Positions 17,578-26,490 of a stretch of DNA of 64,000 nt are shown piece by piece. The notes under the pieces were generated by a model, which did no database searches, had not been told where the DNA came from, and saw only the letters and a list, made by a program, of their open reading frames with translations. Origin of the DNA: Isachenkonia alkalipeptolytica (lineage in GTDB: Bacteria > Bacillota > Clostridia > Peptostreptococcales > T1SED10-28); contig NZ_SUMG01000003.1 in NCBI RefSeq assembly GCF_009910325.1, positions 1 to 64,000 of the forward strand. Reading direction: 5' to 3'. The position numbers were made by a program, and so were the translations under genes. How positions within the stretch are numbered: position 1 is the stretch's first letter; each line of letters starts with the position of its first letter.

Positions 17578-18021
17578 ATGGAAAAATCTTTTTCCTATCG
17601 ATTTGAAAACATACTGGATATTAAAGAAAAGCTGGAAAATGAACGGAAGAGTGAACTGGGAAAAGCGGTTCAGCGTCTGGAGGCGGCGGAAAAAGCCCTA
17701 AGGGAATGGATTGAAAGAAAAAAACAGGCGAAGGACGACTGGAATAAGCAGGCGAGGAGCGTTCAGAAAGTGCGATTTTTTCAGCAGTCCGGTCATAACT
17801 TTGAGTATTTTGACAAAATGATCCAGCGGGAAACCCGGCAGGTGGAGGAAAGAAAAAAAGAAGTGGCAGAGGCACGGAAAAAACTACTGAATGCGAAAAA
17901 AGATACGAAAATCTTTGAAAAACTCAAGGAAAAGGATTATGAAAGTCATCGTCTTACGGAACAACGAAAAGAAAATGAGCTGATTGATCAAATCGTTACC
18001 CATAAATCATCCCGGAAGTAG
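17578..18021 (+). CDS. fliJ: Flagellar export chaperone FliJ
   Basis: 147 residues that are almost wholly alpha-helical and charged, as expected for FliJ, a coiled-coil stalk related to the F1 gamma subunit. The N-terminus FSYRFENILDIKEKLENE is typical of the family. It follows fliI with the strong site AAGGGGGGA. Sequence conservation in FliJ is low, so position gives much of the support. Confidence 0.9.
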   Translation: MEKSFSYRFENILDIKEKLENERKSELGKAVQRLEAAEKALREWIERKKQAKDDWNKQARSVQKVRFFQQSGHNFEYFDKMIQRETRQVEERKKEVAEARKKLLNAKKDTKIFEKLKEKDYESHRLTEQRKENELIDQIVTHKSSRK

Positions 18022-18032
18022 AGGTGAGACCT

Positions 18033-19283
18033 TTGTCGGAAAAAAAAGAAAAAATACGAGATATAGCCATTGTTCTGGGAGTGTTTTTGGCCCTACCGAT
18101 TTTCACCGGAATGATCGCTTATAGCCTGAATGATCAAGTATATGATACCACAAATCGAATGCTTTCCAATCTTCCCGGAAGCATCGGCGGATTTTTCGAC
18201 CGGGAAGGGGAAGAGCGGGAACGGGAAAAAATCAAAGAAGAGTTGGCGGACTATTACATAGAGTTTGACAAGGAACAATTAGCGGATAAACTGATTATGC
18301 TTCGGGGAGAGGACCGGGAACTTTACCAAGAGCTTCGGGACAAACTGGGTCGACGGGACCTGGGAAAGATCACGGAGGTGGAAGAAATCATCAACCGAAG
18401 GGATCAAAGCGAAGATATGCTGATGGAGTTGCTGATGGAAGCCCAGGAAGAAAAGGAACGACGGTTGAATGAGCTGGTATCCGGTTATTCTTCATTATCA
18501 AAATATGAACTGCTCCTGGAAGTGGATGAAAAACTGGGAAACAATGAATTAAGTTCCGAGGAACAGGGTTACATGGTCAACAACCTGGATACCGGGGATG
18601 CCGCAGCGGTTTTGAACTATTTGGATCTCAGTCCCGGGGTTCAACAGGAGATTTCCGAAGAACGACGGGAGATTATTCGAAGGTACAACCGTGAACAGGA
18701 ACGGGAAGAGGAACGGCTAAAATCCCTGGCAGATGCTTATAACAACTCCAACAGCCGAAATCTCTGGAGTCGTTTAGGCCCCGATGGGCTATACGACATG
18801 GCAGAGCTGGGAGGAATTTTTTACTACTTAAACACCGATAAAGCGGGAGGCATTCTAGCCAAGATCGATGATCATAATTTCAGCCATCAACTATACCGGG
18901 AAATACAAAATTACCAAACCCTACAGCGATTACAAAGCGAATCCCCCCAGGATGCCCTTAGAAACCAGGACTTTAAAACCGCGGAAATCGAGGCGGTTAA
19001 AGAAGTGCATACCCGATGGGAACAGCGGGTGGAGGACATCATAGAAAGCTATGGGAATCTGGAAAACCCCTCCTTAGTAAACCAGGTGGATCTCATGCTT
19101 CAACGGCAAAATGAAGTGATCAAAAGAGAAGAAATCGAAGGCATCACCGTGGAATTCACCCATGAGGATGTGTTGATGAAACTGATGGAGAGCATGGATC
19201 CTCAACGAAAAGCCGTAGTCATCAACGGTCTGGAAGAGGATCAGAGTCAACGGCTGACAAGAATGTTTTTAGACGGAGAGTAA
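18033..19283 (+). CDS. Large MotE/YlxF-like flagellar operon protein
   Basis: About 416 residues from TTG 18033 (GAGGTG seven bases upstream). One N-terminal membrane segment (DIAIVLGVFLALPIFTGMIA) is followed by a long charged, helical region. Three segments resemble the MgtE N-terminal-like repeat of MotE/YlxF proteins: AAAVLNYLDLSPGVQQEI, AGGILAKIDDHN and KAVVINGLEEDQSQRL. It lies between fliJ and fliK, the place of ylxF in Bacillus, whose product is only about half this size. In other bacteria MotE is a periplasmic chaperone for a stator protein. The role here is inferred from place and weak similarity. Confidence 0.65.
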   Translation: MSEKKEKIRDIAIVLGVFLALPIFTGMIAYSLNDQVYDTTNRMLSNLPGSIGGFFDREGEEREREKIKEELADYYIEFDKEQLADKLIMLRGEDRELYQELRDKLGRRDLGKITEVEEIINRRDQSEDMLMELLMEAQEEKERRLNELVSGYSSLSKYELLLEVDEKLGNNELSSEEQGYMVNNLDTGDAAAVLNYLDLSPGVQQEISEERREIIRRYNREQEREEERLKSLADAYNNSNSRNLWSRLGPDGLYDMAELGGIFYYLNTDKAGGILAKIDDHNFSHQLYREIQNYQTLQRLQSESPQDALRNQDFKTAEIEAVKEVHTRWEQRVEDIIESYGNLENPSLVNQVDLMLQRQNEVIKREEIEGITVEFTHEDVLMKLMESMDPQRKAVVINGLEEDQSQRLTRMFLDGE

Positions 19284-19331
19284 AGGGAGTCCCCTTTATG
19301 ATAAACGCCATTGAAGGGAGGTGAAAAAAAT

Positions 19332-20798
19332 ATGCGAACCGTTAATACCATGTTTCAACCCAAGACCCAAAACCCGGTGAAAAATCCAAATTTTAAGCCG
19401 TCAACGGAAAACAGTTTCCGGGAGGTGTTCGGGAGTAAAATTTCTCAAAAAGAACCAAGCACCCTGAGAAATGAAGAAAATGGAAGGAAGGACCGCGACA
19501 GAAACGTTCAGTCCCATAATTCTGATGCCCGGGATCAAAAGAAGTCCGAGGAAAAGTCAGAAAAACAGCGGGCGGCGGAGAAGCTGAAAGAACTGAAAAC
19601 CCTCTTGACTTCAGAAGGCATCAAAGATATGGAAAATTCGGAAGAGCTGGAAGCTTTGGGAGAGCTGGAAGAACTGCTGGAACTGCACGAACTGCTTAAA
19701 AGCTTGGCAGAACTCTCGGAAGAAGTCCAGTTGATCCTTGAAGGCCTTATGCAGCAAGAGTTGTTGGGAGAAGCCTTGACGGAAAAAATCGAAGCCTTGA
19801 TGGATCTTGATATTTCCATGGAGTCCTTATCCGGGGAAGAGGCAAAGACCCTGGAAAATCTTTCGAAACTGCTGCAGGGGTTAGAGGAAATATCGGAAAA
19901 AATTGCTGTGAAGGTTCAGGATCCTAAGGAGCTGGAAAAACTTCTGAAAGTGCAAGAGGAAATGAAAGCCTTAGTGGATCAGGCAATGAAGAAAGCAGGG
20001 AGGATTGAAGCCGCGGGAGATCAAAAGTCTTCAAAAAATCCTGAAATCTCTTTGCTAAACAACCAGGACTCAGACAAAGAGGAAAAAGCGGAACAAACCT
20101 CCGGGGAGAAGGTCAAAAGCCAAGAGGAAAAAGAGGGCCGGGAAAAGGCCGTCTCAAACAGTAACAAGGAAAAAGAGTCTTCCTTAATGAAGAAATCCGC
20201 CGGGGAAGAAAAAACTTCCGGTAAGGAAGAAAAAAACCTGAAGGCTTCGGTCACCTTAGATACCAAGGAAGAGCAGCCCCTGGAGAGGAATTTTCTTTTC
20301 AGTCAGGACAAAGTGGAGAGCTTTGATAAACTGTCCTCGATAATACCAAAGAACAGCACCGGGCTTGAACAAAATCTCTCTCAAATGATTGAAGAAATGA
20401 CGGAGAAGATTTCCATCATGAAAAACGGTGAAGCCAGCGAGATTAAAATGCAGTTGGTGCCCAACAATCTAGGGAAACTGGTCATTCAATTATTCACCGA
20501 CGAAAACATTTTATCCGCAAGGGTGTATGCAGATACCCCTAAGGTAAAAGAGATGATTGAAAACCAATTACAGGACCTAAAAGAAGCTTTGATTGATAAA
20601 GGACTGACCGTGGAGAGCCTGGAAGTGTTTGTAGGTCAGGAGAAGGACCGAGCCCTGTATCAAAAGCACGGCCCCATGATGATGGCGGGACGAAACAAAA
20701 GCAGTCAAATTTCCTTCGGGGAGATGGAAGCCTTAGAAGAAGCGGCTCTAAACACCAATCCCTATGTGGAGAAGTACCAGTATAACCGATTGGTTTAA
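19332..20798 (+). CDS. fliK: Flagellar hook-length control protein FliK
   Basis: About 488 residues. The long N-terminal part is poorly conserved, very rich in Glu, Lys and Ser, and probably extended, as expected for the molecular ruler. The C-terminal domain (EIKMQLVPNNLGKLVIQLFT through KGLTVESLEVFVGQ) is the conserved Flg_hook domain, which contacts FlhB to switch export from hook to filament substrates. ATG 19332 is chosen, with GGGAGGTG upstream. It is followed by flgD, the hook cap, as usual. Confidence 0.92.
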   Translation: MRTVNTMFQPKTQNPVKNPNFKPSTENSFREVFGSKISQKEPSTLRNEENGRKDRDRNVQSHNSDARDQKKSEEKSEKQRAAEKLKELKTLLTSEGIKDMENSEELEALGELEELLELHELLKSLAELSEEVQLILEGLMQQELLGEALTEKIEALMDLDISMESLSGEEAKTLENLSKLLQGLEEISEKIAVKVQDPKELEKLLKVQEEMKALVDQAMKKAGRIEAAGDQKSSKNPEISLLNNQDSDKEEKAEQTSGEKVKSQEEKEGREKAVSNSNKEKESSLMKKSAGEEKTSGKEEKNLKASVTLDTKEEQPLERNFLFSQDKVESFDKLSSIIPKNSTGLEQNLSQMIEEMTEKISIMKNGEASEIKMQLVPNNLGKLVIQLFTDENILSARVYADTPKVKEMIENQLQDLKEALIDKGLTVESLEVFVGQEKDRALYQKHGPMMMAGRNKSSQISFGEMEALEEAALNTNPYVEKYQYNRLV

Positions 20799-20822
20799 AA
20801 ACCAGGGAAAGGAGGCAAAATA

Positions 20823-21257
20823 ATGAATATCAATGAATTACAGCAACCCTCAAAAGTCCGGGAATTCGGAGTAAATGGAGAAAATCAGCAGAAAAGTACC
20901 ATGGGAGACCTGGATAAAGACGCATTTTTACAGCTGTTAACCACTCAACTCAGCAATCAGGACCCCTTAAATCCCACGGAAGACCGGGAATTCATTGCTC
21001 AAATGGCACAGTTCAGTTCCTTAGAGCAGATGCAAAATCTAAACGACACCTTTAAGTCGGAAATCAAAGGCATCAAAGAGAGCCAGGAGTCCCTAGCGGA
21101 GCATTTAACCGCAATGAACAACAACATGGTGGGATCCCAAAGTGACGTGGTAAATCAATTAGGCCGGATCAATACCAGCTTAACAGAGCTGATTGAAGGG
21201 CTGAAAAATAACAGCAGCGATGATGAAACCTCGGAGCCGGTAGAGGAGCAGGAATAG
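20823..21257 (+). CDS. flgD: Hook-capping protein FlgD
   Basis: 144 residues. The N-terminal FlgD domain is clear (LDKDAFLQLLTTQLSNQDPL, then FIAQMAQFSSLEQMQNLN). The C-terminal tudor/Ig-like part found in longer FlgD proteins is missing, as in Bacillus, and replaced by an acidic tail. It caps the growing hook. AAAGGAGG is upstream of ATG. Confidence 0.94.
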   Translation: MNINELQQPSKVREFGVNGENQQKSTMGDLDKDAFLQLLTTQLSNQDPLNPTEDREFIAQMAQFSSLEQMQNLNDTFKSEIKGIKESQESLAEHLTAMNNNMVGSQSDVVNQLGRINTSLTELIEGLKNNSSDDETSEPVEEQE

Positions 21258-21267
21258 GAGGAAGCCG

Positions 21268-21654
21268 ATGAATCATTTTAATATCAATAATAAGGTTCAA
21301 CCGGTTCAACCTAGAAAAAATCAAAAGTTGAATAATCCCGGGAGTAAGGGAAACCTACAGGGACAAAGCTTTCAAGGGGTCTTGGAAAAAACCCTGGACC
21401 AGGAAGTGAAGTTCTCCAAACACGCCAACAAACGAATCCATCAGCGGGACGTAAATGTGTCACCGAAGGATTTAAAGCGAATTGAAAGCGGCATCGACCG
21501 AGCCTCTCAAAAAGGGATTAAGGAAACCCTGATTTTAATGGATAACCGGGCCTTTATTGCCAGTGTGGATAACCGAACCATTATTACCGCAAGCGCTAAG
21601 GATGAACTGAAAGAAGCGGTGTTTACCAATATCGACGGAGCGGTTATTGTGTAA
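21268..21654 (+). CDS. Flagellar operon protein, TIGR02530 type
   Basis: A 128-residue protein of the small family always found between flgD and flgE in Firmicutes. The conserved core is FSKHANKRIHQRDV and the C-terminal TLILMDNRAFIASVDNRTII segment. No biochemical function is known; place and family suggest a part in hook assembly. AGGAGG lies before the ATG. Confidence 0.82.
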   Translation: MNHFNINNKVQPVQPRKNQKLNNPGSKGNLQGQSFQGVLEKTLDQEVKFSKHANKRIHQRDVNVSPKDLKRIESGIDRASQKGIKETLILMDNRAFIASVDNRTIITASAKDELKEAVFTNIDGAVIV

Positions 21655-21813
21655 AAGTGAAATGAAGGGATTTATGAATGCTTGAAACAATAAAAGAAGA
21701 GACTAAAAGACAGGCGAGAAAAAACCAAAAGTAAAAGCTGGACCTTAACAGGAAGCTTTCCATTTCTGACTGACAGAGGAAATGGCAACCAAAATAATAG
21801 GAGGTCAATGATT

Positions 21814-23136
21814 ATGATGAGATCAATGTTTTCCGGAGTATCCGGCCTAAGCGCCCACCAATTAAAAATGGATACCGTCGGAAATAATATTGCCAATGTC
21901 AACACCGTAGGTTACAAGGGAAGCCGAACCACCTTCCAGGAAGTCTTCACTCAAACCATTCAGGGCGCCGGTGCGCCCCAGGACGGACTGGGAGGCACCA
22001 ATCCGAGGCAAGTGGGCCTAGGCATCGACGTATCCTCCATGGATACCTTTCATATTCAAGGGGCCGTGGAACGGACGGACTACGCAACGGATATGATGAT
22101 CAACGGCGAAGGATTCTTTATGGTATCCGACGACCCCAACTTTGCGGATAGAAGCTACACCCGGGCGGGGAACTTTTCCCTGGACGGCACGGGAAATCTG
22201 GTTACCCCCAACGGAGAACGGGTCCTGGGTTACCTGGCCGACGAAGCAGGAAACCTAGGGAACAATATTGAAGGCATTCAAATTTCCCAGGGAGAGACCT
22301 TCCCGCCCCAGGCCACCGAAAACGTGGAGCTTACGGGGACATTGAACAGCCGGGTTGCAATCGCCTCAGCAGAAGGTGATCAACCGGAGGTACAGGATGT
22401 TATTGAGAATATCTCGGAAGAACTTACCGATGAACAACGAGCTACTATAGCTGATCGCCAAAATATCCAGGTCTTTGACAGTCTTGGGGGCATGCACAAC
22501 ATCGAGTTGGCTTTTATTAAAACCGGAGAAGATACCTATCAGGTAGAAGCCTTTTATCTAGATGACGATGGAAATCTAAATCATATAGAGGACATTGATG
22601 ATAACGAATTAACATTTGATGGTAATGGTAGCCTAACTGACGGAGGAGCTATTCAAATAGAATTAGAAGACCTTCCAGGAGGAGCAGAGGACTTGGGATT
22701 CAATCTAGACCTTAGCAACCTGAAAATGTTCGACAACCCGTCCAACGTAAAGCTGGAGGAACGGGACGGATATTCCCAGGGAGCCCTGGAGGATTTCTCC
22801 GTATCCCAAACGGGAGAGGTGATCGGAAACTTCGATAACGGTCAGCGACGAATCCTCGGACAAATGGCCATTGCCAGCTTTACCAACCCCGGCGGTTTGG
22901 AAAAGACCGGAGGAAACAATTACCGGGAGACCGCCAACTCCGGAAACATCAATGTAGGCAATCCGGGAACCCAAGGGTTAGGGGTGATCAACTCCGGCGC
23001 TTTAGAGATGTCCAACGTGGACCTTTCTAAAGAGTTTACGGATATGATTACCACTCAACGGGGATTCCAGGCGAACTCCCGGATTATTACCACCAGTGAT
23101 GAAATGCTCCAGGAAGTAGTGAATATGAAACGGTAA
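21814..23136 (+). CDS. flgE: Flagellar hook protein FlgE
   Basis: About 440 residues. The N-terminus has the rod/hook signature MDTVGNNIANVNTVGYKGSR and the C-terminus the matching helix (FTDMITTQRGFQANSRIITT); together they form the inner D0 core of the hook. ATG 21814 is chosen because AGGAGGT (21799-21805) is then 8 nt away. The central surface domain has a stretch at about 22540-22690 that is clearly richer in A+T than its flanks and encodes a very acidic loop (DDDGNLNHIEDIDDNELTFD). This suggests local diversification or exchange. Confidence 0.95.
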   Translation: MMRSMFSGVSGLSAHQLKMDTVGNNIANVNTVGYKGSRTTFQEVFTQTIQGAGAPQDGLGGTNPRQVGLGIDVSSMDTFHIQGAVERTDYATDMMINGEGFFMVSDDPNFADRSYTRAGNFSLDGTGNLVTPNGERVLGYLADEAGNLGNNIEGIQISQGETFPPQATENVELTGTLNSRVAIASAEGDQPEVQDVIENISEELTDEQRATIADRQNIQVFDSLGGMHNIELAFIKTGEDTYQVEAFYLDDDGNLNHIEDIDDNELTFDGNGSLTDGGAIQIELEDLPGGAEDLGFNLDLSNLKMFDNPSNVKLEERDGYSQGALEDFSVSQTGEVIGNFDNGQRRILGQMAIASFTNPGGLEKTGGNNYRETANSGNINVGNPGTQGLGVINSGALEMSNVDLSKEFTDMITTQRGFQANSRIITTSDEMLQEVVNMKR

Positions 23137-23199
23137 TGCCCACTATTCAGTATATATTCAGTAAGTATAAGGAAGCACTAAGAATAAGAAAAAAAATAC

Positions 23200-23227
23200 T
23201 TTTCCCGGGCAATGTTGCCCGGGAAAA
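23200..23227 (+). other. Perfect 13-bp hairpin between flgE and flbD
   Basis: TTTTCCCGGGCAA, loop TG, TTGCCCGGGAAAA. There is no T-run after it on the plus strand, so it is unlikely to be a plain terminator for this operon. A role in mRNA processing or stability is inferred. On the minus strand it would be followed by a T-run, but no minus-strand gene ends here. Confidence 0.8.
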
Positions 23228-23245
23228 ACCAAATAGGTGATAATG

Positions 23246-23443
23246 ATGATTGAAGTAACCAAAATGGATCGCACCGAAATTGTGTTAAATGCGGATTTAA
23301 TCGAAACCGTGGAGCGTACCCCGGATACCATTATCAGACTGACCACAGGGAAGAAATTTCTGGTCCTGGAGAGCGTGGAGGAAGTCGTTCAGCGGACCAT
23401 TGACTATAAAAGAAGCATTTTTACAAGATACATAAAGGAATAA
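23246..23443 (+). CDS. flbD: FlbD/SwrD family protein
   Basis: A 65-residue protein from ATG 23246 (AGGTG upstream; GTG 23237 and ATG 23243 are also in frame). The core EVTKMDRTEIVLNADLIETV and the DTIIRLTTGKKFLV segment match the FlbD/SwrD family. In Bacillus subtilis SwrD raises flagellar motor power, and here it is followed at once by the stator genes motA and motB. Confidence 0.85.
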   Translation: MIEVTKMDRTEIVLNADLIETVERTPDTIIRLTTGKKFLVLESVEEVVQRTIDYKRSIFTRYIKE

Positions 23444-23471
23444 GTACTCTTAAGGGAAATGAGGTGTAGAT

Positions 23472-24275
23472 ATGGATTTAGCAACGATTATCGGGATTAT
23501 TGTAGGGTTTGCCTTTATTATTTTCGGAATTGTATTGGACGGTGCCATCGGGCTGTTTATCAATGTGCCCGGGGCCATGATTGTGGTGGGGGGAACCATA
23601 GCGGGTCTTTTTGTAGCCTACCCCATGGCCAGGGTTTTGGCCGCCATGAAGGTGGCTTCGAAGGCCTTCTCCGACAAACAGCTGGCCGCACCGGGGGAGA
23701 TCATCCAACGGATCATTGAACTGGCCAACACCGCAAGAAAGGAAGGACTGCTGGCCTTAGAAGAGGCCGCCGATGAAATCGACGACAGCTTCCTGCAAAA
23801 AGGGGTAATGCTCATTGTGGACGGCACCGACCCGGAACTGGTAAGAAACCTTCTGGAGACGGAACTGTCCTTCATCGAAGAACGCCATAAAAACGGCCAG
23901 AGCATCTTTGAAATGCTGGGAACCTTAGCCCCGGCCTTCGGTATGATCGGTACCTTAATCGGACTGATCAGTATGCTGGATCGGCTGGATGATCCGTCGG
24001 CGGTGGGTCCGGGAATGGCGGTAGCCCTTCTGACCACCTTTTACGGGGCCTTGATTGCCAACCTGATCTTCATCCCTATGGCCAATAAGCTCAAGCTTAA
24101 AAGCCGGGAAGAAATTCTTCGAAAGGAAATTGTGGTGGAAGGACTCCTTTCCATCCAAGCGGGAGAGAACCCGCGAATCATTGAAGAAAAGTTAAAGGCA
24201 TTCTTACCGCCGAAGGAGCGGGAAGCCTTGGCAGAGGAAGATAATGTAGAAGCAGCGGAAGGTGTTGAGGCGTAA
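23472..24275 (+). CDS. motA: Stator protein MotA (PomA-like)
   Basis: 267 residues with four membrane segments: two near the N-terminus (TIIGIIVGFAFIIFGIVLDG and an IVVGGTIAGLFVAY region) and two after the cytoplasmic loop (FGMIGTLIGLI and VALLTTFYGALIANLIF). It forms the ion channel of the stator with MotB. Segments such as ARKEGLLALEE, GMIGTLIGLISML and QAGENPRIIEEKL are closer to the sodium-type PomA/MotP branch than to Bacillus MotA. The sodium call is inference. AGGTG is upstream, and the motB start overlaps the stop. Confidence 0.93.
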   Translation: MDLATIIGIIVGFAFIIFGIVLDGAIGLFINVPGAMIVVGGTIAGLFVAYPMARVLAAMKVASKAFSDKQLAAPGEIIQRIIELANTARKEGLLALEEAADEIDDSFLQKGVMLIVDGTDPELVRNLLETELSFIEERHKNGQSIFEMLGTLAPAFGMIGTLIGLISMLDRLDDPSAVGPGMAVALLTTFYGALIANLIFIPMANKLKLKSREEILRKEIVVEGLLSIQAGENPRIIEEKLKAFLPPKEREALAEEDNVEAAEGVEA

Positions 24276-25036
24276 TGGCAAGAAGAAGGCAGCAGGAAAA
24301 TGAAAAAAAAGGCTCCCCCGCATGGATGACCACCTATGCTGATATTGTGACCCTACTCTTGGCCTTCTTCGTCATCCTCTTTGCCATGTCGGAGATTGAC
24401 GTTCAAAAGTTTGAAGCGGTAATCCGATCCTTTCAGGGCTCTTTAGGAGTGTTGGATGGGGGACAGATCGTGGAGGAAGGGGATTTGAATGCGGAAAACA
24501 TGAATGATTATTACGAAGAGATTTATCAACACAGTATTTCCGAAGGTGACGGTGTAGACCGGGAGTTTGGGGATTTACAGGAAAGAGTGCAAAGCTTTAT
24601 AGAGGATGAGGGCCTGGATGCATCGGTTTTAGTCAGTATGGAAAGCCAGGGCCTGATGCTTCGTTTTCAGGATGATGTACTCTTTGACTCCGCAGAAGCG
24701 GATTTAAAGGACGAAGCGGAGGAGGTCCTGGGCTTTATTACCGACATTCTTCAGGAGCAGGATTTGGAGGATAAATTCATCCGGGTGGAGGGACATACGG
24801 ACAACCTTGCCTTGCTACCGGATTCTGACTTTGAAACCAACTGGGAACTGTCGGTGGCCCGGGCGGTAACTGCAGGAAGGCATATGATCGAGGAAGAGAA
24901 TGTGGACCCTTCCAGGCTTTCCATGGCCGGTTACGGAGAGTATCATCCTATCGCGGACAATAGCACCGCTGAGGGCAGAAGTCAAAACCGGCGGGTGGAT
25001 ATTGTCATCCTCCGAACGGAAATTGAAATAGAATAG
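24275..25036 (+). CDS. motB: Stator protein MotB (PomB/MotS-like)
   Basis: 253 residues. A short basic N-terminus precedes one membrane helix that carries the ion-binding Asp D23 (TTYADIVTLLLAFFVILFAM). A plug-like segment follows, then a C-terminal OmpA-like peptidoglycan-binding domain (VEGHTDN, YGEYHPIADN, NRRVDIVIL). It anchors the stator to the cell wall. The post-helix sequence FAMSEIDVQKFE resembles PomB/MotS proteins. It overlaps motA by one base (TAATG). Confidence 0.94.
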   Translation: MARRRQQENEKKGSPAWMTTYADIVTLLLAFFVILFAMSEIDVQKFEAVIRSFQGSLGVLDGGQIVEEGDLNAENMNDYYEEIYQHSISEGDGVDREFGDLQERVQSFIEDEGLDASVLVSMESQGLMLRFQDDVLFDSAEADLKDEAEEVLGFITDILQEQDLEDKFIRVEGHTDNLALLPDSDFETNWELSVARAVTAGRHMIEEENVDPSRLSMAGYGEYHPIADNSTAEGRSQNRRVDIVILRTEIEIE

Positions 25037-25064
25037 AGATCAGACGGGCTAGGAGGATTAAACC

Positions 25065-25478
25065 ATGAACATGAAAAAAATGATTATTTTAGTAACTACG
25101 GGTATATTGCTATCCGTAATCTTCTTTGGGGGGATTATCTACTTTACCTTCCTTAGAAGCAGCGATGATAATGGGGAAATTGAAACCTACCAACATACTC
25201 TGGGAGAGTTTACCGCGAACCTGGGGGATACCCGGAATTATTTTCAGGGGGATATTATTGTGGAGGTAGAGGATGAAGATTTGATTGAAGCCATCGAGGA
25301 AAAAGAAATTATCATTCGGGATGAGATCCTGGGAATCCTGATCGGAAAAGGGCCCGAGGAACTGCTGGAGCCGGAAGGGCAAAAAGAGCTTAAAGGGGAG
25401 ATTGTCCAGGCCATTTCTTCGATTTTAGATACGGAAGCGGTAAGCGACTTATACTTCAGCAGTTATATTATTCAATAA
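25065..25478 (+). CDS. fliL: Flagellar basal body-associated protein FliL
   Basis: 137 residues: one N-terminal membrane segment (MIILVTTGILLSVIFFGGII) and an extracytoplasmic domain ending in the family pattern LKGEIVQAISSIL...VSDLYFSSYIIQ. FliL surrounds the stator and supports motor function. Place between motB and fliM is typical for clostridia. AGGAGG is upstream. Confidence 0.92.
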   Translation: MNMKKMIILVTTGILLSVIFFGGIIYFTFLRSSDDNGEIETYQHTLGEFTANLGDTRNYFQGDIIVEVEDEDLIEAIEEKEIIIRDEILGILIGKGPEELLEPEGQKELKGEIVQAISSILDTEAVSDLYFSSYIIQ

Positions 25479-25491
25479 GGAGGTGGTGTAG

Positions 25492-26490
25492 TTGTCTGAT
25501 ATCCTTTCACAAAATGAAATTGACTCCCTCCTGAAGGCTTTGGATGATGGAGAAGTGGACGTTGATGAGATTCAAGACAGTGAAGAAGAAAAGAAAATTA
25601 AAACCTATGACTTTAAAAGCCCGAAGAAACTGGCGAAGGATCAGCTACGCACCTTGCAAATTATTCATGATAATTTTGCTCGGGTACTCAGTACCTTTTT
25701 ATCCGGTTACCTGAGAAGTTTTGTTAAGGCCGATGTACTGAATGTGGAAGAACTCTCCTACTATGAGTTTAACAACTCCATTGTGAACCCGGCGGTTCTC
25801 AGTATTGTGGATTTTAATCCCTTATCGGGACAAATTGTTACGGATATATCTCCTTCCCTGGCCTATACCCTGATTGATCGGATTCTTGGAGGAAAAGGGA
25901 AAAAATACGATGAGGAGCCGAATTTTACAGAGATTGAAATCAGCCTGATTAAAAAGCTGATGAAACAGATCATCGAATTATTCATCGCCCCCTGGGAGAA
26001 TGTGATTGAACTGGATCCGAAACTGGACAAAATGGAGACCAACTCCCAGTTTGCCCAAATCGTATCCCCTAATGATACCGTGGCGCTGATTACCCTGAGT
26101 TTGAAAATCGGAGAAGTGGAGGGAATGTTCAATATCTGTATCCCCCATATTGTCATCGAGCCGATTATCGATAAACTCAGTACCAAGTTCTGGTTTTCCA
26201 CCGTCAGCAAAACCACTACGAAGAGTGATAAAAAAGCCATTGAAAAGCGGGTAAAGAAAAGCGATGTGGAAATTCTCGCTCAACTGGGCCATACCTACAT
26301 TACCGTGGGTGATTTTTTAGAGCTGCAGGAGGGGGACGTCATCGGGCTGGACAACTCCACGAAGGATGAGTTGGAGATCTATGTGGGGAACAGTCATAAA
26401 TACTATGGAATACCGGGAACGACGAAAAATAAAATGAGTGCAAAGATCACCAGGATCGACAAGAAAGGGGAGGATCAAGATGATGAATGA
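25492..26490 (+). CDS. fliM: Flagellar motor switch protein FliM
   Basis: 332 residues. The N-terminal peptide ILSQNEIDSLLKAL is the CheY-P binding site. The middle CheC-like domain and a C-terminal SpoA domain (VGDFLELQEGDVIGLDN) follow. FliM forms the C-ring wall with FliG and FliY. The start is TTG 25492, behind AAGGAGGTGG. It overlaps fliY by a few codons. Confidence 0.96.
   Translation: MSDILSQNEIDSLLKALDDGEVDVDEIQDSEEEKKIKTYDFKSPKKLAKDQLRTLQIIHDNFARVLSTFLSGYLRSFVKADVLNVEELSYYEFNNSIVNPAVLSIVDFNPLSGQIVTDISPSLAYTLIDRILGGKGKKYDEEPNFTEIEISLIKKLMKQIIELFIAPWENVIELDPKLDKMETNSQFAQIVSPNDTVALITLSLKIGEVEGMFNICIPHIVIEPIIDKLSTKFWFSTVSKTTTKSDKKAIEKRVKKSDVEILAQLGHTYITVGDFLELQEGDVIGLDNSTKDELEIYVGNSHKYYGIPGTTKNKMSAKITRIDKKGEDQDDE

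Noticed and set aside
23200-23227. Intrinsic terminator after flgE
   Set aside because: No T-run follows on the plus strand; kept as a hairpin instead.
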